DNA of 23,378 bases, taken from the NCBI GenBank assembly GCA_031835245.1, contig JAVKOQ010000621.1, positions 1 through 23,378 of the forward strand, read 5' to 3'. Position numbers and translations under genes: made by a program. A model generated the notes under the pieces. The model was given only the letters and a program-made list of their open reading frames with translations. It was not told the DNA's origin and ran no database searches. Within the stretch, counting starts at the first letter, position 1, and each line of letters begins with the position of its first letter. Origin of the DNA: Balamuthia mandrillaris. Taxonomy: Eukaryota > Discosea > Longamoebia > Balamuthiidae. Shown one piece after another: positions 10,882-20,652 of this stretch.

Positions 10882-12580
10882 TTAAATGTGCTGCACAGCC
10901 TCCGTGACGAGCCTGCGGCCCGCCACCTTGGTCTTGAACTGCTCAGGGACGGGCAACTCCTCAATGTCGCCTCCCTCGGTCTGAGCGGGGAGCACCACGT
11001 TCATCTCGTCAGACTTGGAGGTAACAATCTCCACGTCGAGGCAATCCTTGCTCAAGAAGATCTGGCAGCCAGAAGTCTTGTCCACAGCAATGCTGGGTAC
11101 CTTACCCGTAACCTGCAATTGGATGGAAGAGCAGTTCACAGTCTCCGCGGTAGCGATGGCGTTCTCAAACACAACACCGGTCTTCTTGCAAGAGTCTGAT
11201 AATTATTCTAATTAGTCCAGTTCAACGTGAAGAGAGAGAGGGAGAGAGAGAGAGAGAAGAGGAAGGATGAAACTAACCAATTGTGATGGCGTTGACCTTG
11301 CCCTTGATCTGAATGACAGAGTTCTCGCACTTGTAGATGTAGACGGTTTGTCTGGCTTCAGTCTCCTCAATGACAATGCTACTGTTGTTGAATTGGTATT
11401 CCTGGTTTTTACAACAAAAGAAAAACGGTTGGTGAACATCTCTAAAAACAATTGTAGCGACTTGAAAAAAAAGCTACGGGCAAGACAACATACCACAACC
11501 CATTTGTTGCCTTCCAGGGCCAACTTGGGGGGCTGCTTAGGGGCAGCAGCAGCCTTAGGGGCAGCCTTGGGAGCGGTGGCGGAGGCAGGCACCACGCTAG
11601 ACTTGGGCTGGTTCTTTGTCTTCATCTCCTTGGTTACCTTCCTGAGACCTTCGGTGGCTCCGCTCTTCTGGCGGTCCTTCACGGCATTGATCTCAGCAAA
11701 GAGAGCACCACGAGCAACACTGCCGGTATCGACGGTGGGTGTGATGGGGGCAGGGGCGGGAGGAGCAGCAGGAGGGCCTCCAGCAGCTGGGGCGCCACCA
11801 GCGGCAACCTTGCCAACGTAGGCGCTGGCATCCTCAGACTGTTTGTCAACGGCGAAGTTAAATAAATGGGTAGTTCCAGTAAAGGAAAGAGGAAAGAGGA
11901 ATGGCTAAGAATATTACCCCAGTCCAGGAAAGGCCAGTAGTGTGGTGGTCCTTAATGAAGGCGCGAAGGTCCTTCATGAAGCCGTTCCAGGCACTAACCC
12001 AACGTACGTGACGCTGTCCCTCCTCGGACTCGTCTTTTCTGTACTTCATCAAGATCTTGTTGGAGTAGAACTCGGAAGAGGCCCTGCTCTCATCGACAAA
12101 AGGTCCAGGAGTGGGGGAAACGGTGACCCAACCGATGCAGCTAATGCCCTCGCTGATGGTGGAGAGGTGGTTGAAGGCCTCAGCGGGTCTGTTACGGTCG
12201 CGAATCTCAATGACCTCGCCCACAATCTTGGAGATGGGCTGCAAGAGCTGTCCCAGGACGGTGTCGCTGGGCTTCTTGCACTTGGCGGCAACGGCGAGGA
12301 AGCCGCGGTGAGCCTGCCAGGCCTGGCGCACAAGATCAGCCTGTTGCTTGATCAGCGGGTCCAACTGGCCAGAGATTTGGTGGTACTCATCAATGGCGGA
12401 GAGGATGGCATCAAAGGCAGCGAGCTTGGGAGAGCCGTCTCCGCCAGCAGAGGAGGAGGAAGAGGAAGAGGCAGCGGGAGCAGCACCTCCACCAGAGGCC
12501 AATTGGCGCTCCACCTGGTCGAGGCGTTGCAGAGCGGCGCTAAGGCGAGCTTCCAAGGCTTTGACGGCAGCGTCAGACAT
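10882..12580 (-). CDS. CAP: Adenylyl cyclase-associated protein (CAP/Srv2), actin-turnover factor
   Basis: Exons 12580-11918, 11838-11494, 11401-11278 and 11195-10882 give 481 aa, the usual CAP size. The start is the ATG at 12580 (MSDAAVKALEARL), an RLE-type oligomerisation helix. Then come an Ala/Ser linker; the helical folded domain (about 55-217; motif DHHTTGLSW) that binds cofilin-decorated actin; a Pro/Ala stretch (about 236-256); a WH2 motif (about 265-300; GALFAEIN, LRKVTKEMKT); and the C-terminal CARP beta-helix (about 328-481; KGKVNAITI, CKKTGVVFENA, PEQFKT). CAP works with cofilin to sever filaments and recharges ADP-actin to ATP-actin; in yeast and Dictyostelium it also links to adenylyl cyclase. 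Intron phases are 0, 0 and 1. Intron 3 contains a sense-strand TC tract. The intron 1 acceptor (AG at 11840-11839) is the least certain join, because the flanking coding frame stays open for some distance. Confidence 0.95.
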
Positions 12581-13278
12581 GTTTCTTGATTTAGTTTTTG
12601 TGGTGGTGGAGATAAGACTAGAAAAGAAGCGCAAGTTAGGACTACTAGCAGGTCAAGAATTGACTCTCGCTTGATCAAAAGAGAAGAAGATCGAGTGGCC
12701 AAGGCAGAAGGGCAGTAAGCACGTACCCAAGACACTTGTGCTTTGGGTTTTTTTCCGTTCAACAACAACACTGAAAAAATAACCCCCGCAAATACAAAAT
12801 AAAAAAAAATGCTTTCCGTCCGTCCTCGGGTGTAACGCGAGGGTCAATCGTCATTTTCTTTTCGTTCGGCGGAGTTTCGGCTTTACCCAATCACAGTGTG
12901 CTGACGTAAGCTATTTGTTCCATACAGCATCATCCTCACCCACCGCCCTGCCCCTTGCTTCGATTGGGGTCCGGTTGTGCTTTCTTCTCGAGCGCTGATT
13001 TGGACATTATCCGTTGGCCAATGGGACACATCGATGATGTATTTAGGGCTCTGCGACAAAAAAAAAAATAATAAAAAAAATTGGGCACAAAAACAGTAGA
13101 GCTTGAAATAAGGGGGGAAAGGCAGAAGCAGCAGCAGTGGTCTCAGTGCGCGCCAATCTCTCTCTGCTCGGTCACTCTACCAGTAGCACATCTTGATCTT
13201 CTCGCAGGAGTAAATAGACAGTAAAACACTGCTTTAAAAAACCTCACCACCTCCCCCAACCACCACCACCACTAAAAG
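12581..13278. promoter_or_regulatory. Bidirectional promoter between CAP and beta-MPP
   Basis: 698 nt between two start codons facing away from each other. Visible motifs: CCAAT boxes at 12887-12891 (+), 12963-12967 (as ATTGG, i.e. minus) and 13018-13022 (+), and a CRE/ATF-like TGACGTAA at 12902-12909. On the CAP side, a minus-strand GTACGT donor (12726) and a CTTTTCTAG acceptor (12618) outline a possible 109-nt 5' UTR intron ending 37 nt before the CAP ATG. A and T runs lie at 13050-13080. Family knowledge: CCAAT boxes often mark NF-Y-bound housekeeping promoters. Use in this organism is inferred. Confidence 0.5.
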
Positions 13279-14929
13279 ATGAAACTCTTCGGTTTGAGTC
13301 GCACCAGCTCTGGCAATCTCTTTCAGGCCCGCGCCTTGGGCAAGAGGTGCTACGCCGGCGTAGCGGAGGCTCGCGCCACGGAGCGGAGGTTGGGCCTTCC
13401 CCCTTACCTCCTCAACCAAACCCCCACACAGGTCACCACGCTCCCCAACCAGCTCCGCGTGGCCAGCGAGTATCGCTACGGAGAGACCGCCACCGTTGGC
13501 GTGTGGATCGACGCTGGCAGCGCCTACGAGGACGAGCGCACCAACGGCGTTGCCCACTTTTTGGAGCACATGGCCTTCAAGGGCACCAACAACCGCACCG
13601 AGAAGCAAATCGAACAAGAGATTGAGAACATGGGCGGCAACCTCAACGCCTACACCTCCCGCGAACAAACCGTCTATCACGCTCACGTCTTCAAGAAGGA
13701 CGTCGGCAAGGCCGTCGAGATCTTGGCAGACATCTTGCAAAACTCCACCTTTGGAGAGCAGCAGATCGAGAGGGAGAGAGGAGTGATCCTGCGTGAAATG
13801 GAGGAGGTGGAGAGCCAGACTGACGAAGTCATCGTGGACCACCTTCACTCCATTGCCTACCAGGGCAGCTCTCTGGGCTACACCATCCTCGGCCCTGAGA
13901 GGAACATTCGCAACATCTCCAAGAGGGACCTCACTGACTACATCGAAACTCATTATACTGCCCCCAGAATGGTGCTTGCCGCTGCTGGCGCCGTTGACCA
14001 TGAGGAGCTTCACAAGCTCGCTGAAAAGCACTTTGGTCGCCTTTCCTCTGAAAACAAAATCGCTCAGCGTGGACGTCCCCCTGTTGGTTCGTATTCCTTT
14101 TTTTTTTTCCACTATCTTTTCGTTCTTGTTCTGGTTTTTTGTTTATTCTTTATTTTTCTGCCCTCTTTTTCTTTCTCTGCCCCTTTCTCTCTCCTTTAAA
14201 CAAACAAACAAACAAACAAACAAACAAAAAAAAAATGAAAACTCCTGACGCTTCGCCTCTTTTTTCCACTACCCCCAAAATATAGAGTTCGTAGGCTCGG
14301 CGGTGCACGTGCGAAACGACGACATCCCCTTGGTACACACAGCTATCGCCGTGGAGAGCGTCGGCTGGAGCGACCCCAACTACTTTGTGTTCATGGTGCT
14401 GCAGGCCATGGTAGGCAACTGGGACCGCTCCTTGGGAGGTGGCAAGAACCTGTCCAGCAGGGTGTGCGAGGCCTTCGCTACGGAGCAGTTAGCCCATAGC
14501 CTCATGTCCTTCAACACTTGCTACCACAACACAGGCCTCTTTGGCGCCTATATTGTGGGCGAGATTGCCCCTCACCCCGACGCCATCGCCGAGGTGGTCG
14601 GCGAGTGGGTTCGCATCGGGCAGTCCGCCACCGAGGCCGAGGTGGAGCGCGCCAAGAACAAGCTCAAGTCCACTTTCTTGATGCAGCTGGACGGAACCTC
14701 CGCCATCTGCGAAGACATTGGTCGTCAGCTGTTGACGCTGGGCCGTCGCCTCACCCCCGCTGAAGTCTACCTCCGCCTCGACGCCATCACCGCTGACCAG
14801 GTCAGGCAGGTCGCCTACCAGTACCTCAACGATGTGGATCCTGTCGTTGCCGCCGTTGGCTCCGTTGATGCCGCCACTTATCCTGACTACAACCAGATCC
14901 GTGGATGGACCTATTGGAATAGGCTGTAA
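13279..14929 (+). CDS. PMPCB: Mitochondrial processing peptidase beta subunit (catalytic, M16 family)
   Basis: Exons 13279-14086 and 14286-14929 (phase 1 join) give 483 aa, normal for the family. The protein removes presequences from imported mitochondrial precursors as a heterodimer with alpha-MPP. The zinc site is intact: inverted motif His93-Phe-Leu-Glu96-His97, with the distal ligand Glu173 in ILREMEEVE. The N-terminus (MKLFGLSRTSSGNLFQARAL) is rich in Arg, Ser and Leu and lacks acidic residues, as a matrix presequence should. The C-terminal half keeps the typical segments VHVRNDDIPLVH, GGGKNLSSRVCE and FNTCYHNTGLFG; the Gly-rich loop helps to bind substrate. Intact zinc ligands favour MPP beta over the inactive complex III core 1 protein, although in some lineages (plants) the two roles are combined. 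The intron carries poly-T and a (CAAA)n run. Confidence 0.95.
14198..14229. repeat. (CAAA)n microsatellite in the beta-MPP intron
   Basis: About seven to eight CAAA units followed by an A run near the 3' end of the only beta-MPP intron (14087-14285). The acceptor is the AG at 14284-14285; the next AG would bring an immediate stop. Confidence 0.9.
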
Positions 14930-16462
<1,533 letters not shown>

Positions 16463-17004
16463 GACTGATTGTTTTTTTATTTTTTGGTGTTTTGCTGCTA
16501 CTCTTTTTTTTTTTGGTTTCGCAACGATCCCAACAGAAGATAAACTGACAAAGAGGTCACCGCGTCAAAAGAACAACCAACAAAATAAATATAAAAATAA
16601 AAAATAAATTAGAAGTGACTTTCCGAGAGACAGCGGCAAAAGAAAGGCGTGGTGCCTTATTTTTTTTTTTTGGGCTTTGGGTGTCGACGTAAAAAACGGA
16701 AAACGGACAAATACGGAGTTTACGTGTCGACAAAAATCGACAGAAATGTGTGTATCCACGCGAGCGGGAAGAAGGTGTCCCGTTATGATGGAACCCTAAC
16801 CCTCAATTCAGTTCTGCTCCCTGCGAGTTGGGCTAGGGTTGAGAATTTGGGGAATGCCTCTTCCGTTTCCACATGCCACAAAGGGAAAGAATTCAGAACA
16901 CGTAATTTTTTTTTTCGGTAGAGTTTTTCTCAATTTTTTGTCACACAAAAAAGAAGAGAGCAAAACGCACACGCGTTGGAAAAAAATCAAACCGGAGGAA
17001 CATC
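16463..17004. promoter_or_regulatory. Divergent promoter region between Rab2-like and NAC-beta genes
   Basis: 542 nt between opposed start codons. It contains an imperfect inverted repeat (16682-16693, TGTCGACGTAAA; 16719-16732, TTTACGTGTCGACA), a telomere-like AACCCTAACCCT at 16792-16803 and a CTAGGGTT at 16833-16840. Short AACCCTA telo-boxes occur in promoters of translation genes in plants (established); NAC-beta is a translation-associated gene. Function here is inferred. No coding gene is supported in this stretch. Confidence 0.5.
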
Positions 17005-17415
17005 ATGCAAGCCGCCAAACTCGCTCGTCTGCAAGCCAACGTCCGCATCGGAGGCAAGGGTACTCCCAGGAGGAAGCACAAGGCCAAGCCCAGAGCTGGC
17101 GCCACCAATGACAGGAGGCTGCAAAGCGAGTTGGGCCGAATGGGCGTCAACGAGCTGCCCGGCATCGAGGCTGTGGATATGTTCCACGAGGACGGATCCG
17201 TGCTTCACTTCACTAACCCCAAGGTCCAGACCTCCGGCGGCGCCAACATGCTCGTGGTGACCGGACGCTCCGAGAAGCTCCAGTTCCCCGCTGGCGCTGA
17301 GGGATTGGCCAGCCAAGTGCTCCAGGCCGCTAGCGCTGCTGCCGCTGCTGCTGCTGATAAGGGTGGAGATGACGACGTGCCAGAGCTCGTGGAAAACTTT
17401 GATCAATCTTCCTAA
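17005..17415 (+). CDS. BTF3: Nascent polypeptide-associated complex beta subunit (NAC-beta/BTF3)
   Basis: 136-aa intronless gene, start ATG at 17005. NAC-beta pairs with NAC-alpha at the ribosomal exit tunnel, shields nascent chains and limits mis-targeting to the ER. The N-terminal ribosome-binding motif is clear: KLARLQANVRIGGKGTPRRK (basic, RRKHK). The NAC core follows: RLQSELGRMGVNELPGIEAV, DGSVLHFTNPKVQTS and a strand ending near LVVTG. The C-terminus ends DDDVPELVENFDQSS, as in BTF3 (DDDVPDLVENFD). Between them, where BTF3 normally has an ITEMLPGILSQLG-type helical stretch, this protein has a shorter Ala-rich linker, which makes it about 20 residues shorter than usual. Identity is secure; the linker divergence is real in this sequence. 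Confidence 0.95.
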   Translation: MQAAKLARLQANVRIGGKGTPRRKHKAKPRAGATNDRRLQSELGRMGVNELPGIEAVDMFHEDGSVLHFTNPKVQTSGGANMLVVTGRSEKLQFPAGAEGLASQVLQAASAAAAAAADKGGDDDVPELVENFDQSS

Positions 17416-17672
17416 AAACACTCAAAAAATGAAAAATCAAAAAATCAGCCCCTCTCTCGCTGCATGAACCAAAAAAATAATCCTCCTTCGTACATTCTTT
17501 GTTTTTTTTTCCCCTCCACTTTATGAAGGTGAGTGCGTGGTTAGATTGCTTCATCAAAATCACTGAAGAAGGGGGGGGGGGGACACAAAAGGGCAACAGG
17601 AAAATAATAATAAGGGTGTAACAACCCAAAAAAAATAGTTTTAATCCAGAAAGGAGTCTCTTCCCTTCGATC
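17416..17672. other. Spacer NAC-beta to ARM gene, with a G12 run
   Basis: 257 nt holding the 3' UTR of NAC-beta and the promoter and 5' UTR of the ARM gene. It is A/T-rich and includes an uninterrupted G12 run at 17571-17582, about 90 nt upstream of the ARM start codon. No canonical AATAAA was found. Confidence 0.6.
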
Positions 17673-18150
17673 ATGCTGCGGGGTGGTGTGCGTTGCTGCG
17701 GCACACCGGCTGTTCTGCCTTGGGGCGAAGTACTGCCGCGCACCTATGCTCGTTCTCGGCCCTGTTGTCATGCCTTTCCCTCTCGCTCCACTTCCTCCTC
17801 TCTTCTGCTTTCCCTCCCTCCCTGCCGCTCCTTCTCCTCCTCCGCTCAGCGGCCAAGCCGACGCACCTGGCCGCTGTTGTTGGCCGCAAAGCCTTCTTCC
17901 ACGCCGCTTGTGGGGGTTGCCTCTTCTTCTTCTTCTGCTGGGCGAGCGGTGGTGGTTGGGCTTGGAGGAGGAAGAGGAGATGCTGCTGGCTATGCCTCCA
18001 TGTCGGTGTTGAGGGGGCGCATCCAGAGCTTGACGCTGTCGCACCCTGGCAAGCAGAGCCGACGAGGGAGAGGCATACTCTTTGCCTTTGTGGCGTCGTT
18101 GCTTGCCGTCGGCACCGTTCCCTTTGTTTGGAGTACGTCGACAACGATGA

Positions 18151-18208
<58 letters not shown>

Positions 18209-18345
18209 TCGCTCGTATGCTTACCACAATGGCAACAGGTGAATGGTTCATAGCTCGTGCCGTCGATATGCTCAAGTCCTCGGACAAGCAAATGCAGTCT
18301 TTAGGCGTTTGGGCCTTGCACATGCTCTCCTCTTTCGGTACTTCC

Positions 18346-18389
<44 letters not shown>

Positions 18390-18947
18390 TCTCTCCTTCT
18401 CTCCTTCTCAACTTTATTGAAGTTTTGCTAAACAATGATGTGGCGCGCTCTCTCCCATCCCTGGCAGAAAAGAATCACAAACATATAATGGCAGAAGGAG
18501 GGAAAACCTTGTTTGAGATGCTGGCAGCACCTCCAGACTTGGACTCTTTACAACGTTGTCTTCAAATGCTGTGCACCCTGACCGCTTCTTGTTATGGTAT
18601 CCTTTAAAATTCTTCATAACCCCTCCACATTCTTCTCCTAAACACTCCTCGCTTTGCCAACAGAAAAGGGAGAGGGTGTTAAGCTCGCACCAGGCGGTCT
18701 ATCTTTGTTGCTCCAGTTAACGGAGCATAGAGATCCAACCGTTGCCTTCTTTGCTAGCCATTTTGTGGCGTTGTTGTGTATCCCTGGTATGCTTATCTAA
18801 TGTCGTTGTTTTTTGCTCTTGTGTTTCTCTTCTAAATGAGTTTTCCATTGCTTCATACTAGAATATAATCAACAGGTTTTCTTTGGACAAGCAAACATGT
18901 CACCATTCTTGAAGGTCGGCTCTTGTTTTCCATTATGGTCTGTTTAA

Positions 18948-18993
<46 letters not shown>

Positions 18994-20605
18994 AGTTAGC
19001 AATGGAAAATAAGAAAGAGGCTCACAGAACCGCTGCAAGCGCTCTTCAAAATTTGCTCAACAATGGTATGGAACGCTCTTTCCCTCGTTCGCGTCACTTT
19101 GAATCTAATGCTATATTACTCTATCAACGAGTATAGAAGCCTACCAAAGTAAATTGCTTTCTTTTCAAGGAACATTAAGTTCTCTGAAGATGTTGGCACT
19201 CTCTTCGGATAAGCTGACACAGCGGATTGCGTGCCAAACCTTTGCCACACTATCCAAAAACAGTATTTCGATTCCCTCCTCCCCATATCTTTTATTTTTA
19301 TTGCTTTCTTATCGTCGTTTGCATTGCATCACAAAGAGCAACACAGAGAATCGATGGTTAGTCATGGATGTCTAAGCCCGTTGCTGGTAGTGGCCGATCC
19401 AACGTGGAAGCAACGTATAAAGAACGAGAAACAACCAACCGCACGGTTTTATGCTGTTAAAACACTCAAACGAATGGTTAAGGATGGTATGTTCACTATT
19501 GATTTTCCTTTCTTCGGTTTCAACTTGACTCATGTTCCTTGTTCCTTGGTTTCTAAAGGACGGTGGCAAGAAAGACTCATTGAAATGCGCGTATTGCCTA
19601 TCTTTGAAACATACATGGCTTGTCCATTGGATCCTGCAAATAGCCCACCCTCCTATCAGAAAATGGCTGCAGCCTCTTTAGCTACCCTAGCCGCCACTAA
19701 TGATGATACTCGACGACAGATAGCCGAGGAGATGGATGTTTCTTGTCTCACGTCTTGTATTCTCCAAGAGCAAGATCTCCCTCTCCAACGTCATTCTCTC
19801 CAGCTGGCTATCACCTTGGCTAATTCTGGTACTGTCTCCTATTTTCTCTCTTTCTTTCTTCTACTGACTTTGGCGTGATTTTGTTTGGTTTCTTTAGACG
19901 ACACATTTCAACATCGGTTGGGCACGTTGCAACTTATTCCCAAATTGTTGGCTTTGGCATCCTCTCATACTTCCGAGGACAGCTTGCGTGCTTCATTGGC
20001 ATTAGCTAGATTGTCGCATAATGGTACTGCTGCTGCTACTGTTCCAATTTCCTTCTATCACCTATGACGAACTGAACGTTATTACAATCATACAGAGCAC
20101 AACGCGGAGCTAATCTGCAATCACAATGGCCTTCCTGTTCTCATCTCTTTATTGCTGCGGCCAGAAAGGGATGCTGATTGTAACAAAAACATTGCTGAAA
20201 CGTTGTGCAATGTGGCAACCAATGGTTTGTGCACTCTCTCTATGAATGACACAATCCCACAAACTGATATCCATGAAAAATCCAGAATCTACTCATAAGC
20301 AGTTTCTCCACACCCAAGCGGTTTCTCAGCTTTGTGAGATCCTCAAACAAACCCGCGATTCAACTTTACGACTACTCTATCTCCAGACTTTAGCTTCCTT
20401 ATCCAAAAACAGTTTGTTTAAGCCTCTCTCCCTCCAGTTCTCTCTTCTGTCCTCACTATTTAATGCCATTAAAACAGAGGAAGCAGCAACACAAATGAAA
20501 CAAGAAGGCATTGCGGAGGTGGCTAAAAGCATTGGTCGATGGTCATGGGATAAACAACTGCAACAATCCATATCAACCATCCTTCGCAACACTTCCAACA
20601 TTTAG
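17673..20605 (+). CDS. Armadillo-repeat protein with mitochondrial-type N-terminus and one hydrophobic segment
   Basis: Twelve exons: 17673-18132, 18239-18337, 18423-18596, 18664-18786, 18862-18914, 18996-19065, 19137-19262, 19337-19486, 19559-19828, 19898-20023, 20096-20224 and 20286-20605, giving 699 aa in frame. Exon 1 starts with a long Arg/Ser/Leu-rich region with almost no acidic residues in its first ~100 residues (MLRGGVRCCGTPAVL; CRSFSSSAQRPSR), which fits a mitochondrial presequence. A hydrophobic stretch at about 132-151 (ILFAFVASLLAVGTVPFVW) could be a membrane anchor. The rest is about ten ARM-like repeats; LCNVATN, LSHN and HNGLPVLISLLLR are typical. ARM solenoids bind partner proteins; no enzyme domain is visible. 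If the targeting guess holds, the solenoid would be tethered to a mitochondrial membrane. No specific ortholog was recognised. Introns 1, 2 and 5 carry sense-strand (TC)n tracts. The exon 1 start is less certain than the rest. Confidence 0.85.
18156..18210 (+). repeat. (TC)n tract in ARM-gene intron 1
   Basis: Long TC/TTC microsatellite inside intron 18133-18238; the same type recurs in intron 2 (about 18350-18390) and intron 5 (about 18955-18991). All lie on the coding strand and can serve as polypyrimidine tracts. Confidence 0.9.
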
Positions 20606-20613
20606 GGCTCTAC

Positions 20614-20619
20614 TTTATT
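20614..20619 (-). terminator. AATAAA, candidate poly(A) signal of the BTB-patatin gene
   Basis: Minus-strand AATAAA, 34-39 nt past the BTB-patatin TGA and just 9 nt beyond the ARM-gene TAG on the other strand. Cleavage 10-30 nt downstream of such a signal would fall within the last coding exon of the ARM gene. Confidence 0.55.
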
Positions 20620-20652
20620 CTGTATTTTACATACTTTTTTACAAACAAACGT

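Noticed and set aside
13234-14112. 292-codon minus-strand open frame opposite beta-MPP exon 1
   Set aside because: It is the shadow of a GC-rich, well-conserved MPP exon with an intact zinc site; its translation resembles nothing.
16792-16803. Telomere or chromosome end
   Set aside because: Only two units of the repeat, with intact genes on both sides; it is an internal motif, not an array.
17541-18323. Long open frames in several other frames over ARM exon 1 (206-260 codons on minus, about 186 on plus)
   Set aside because: They come from pyrimidine-biased, stop-poor sequence and a (TC)n run. Only the frame from 17673 splices in phase to the ARM repeats.
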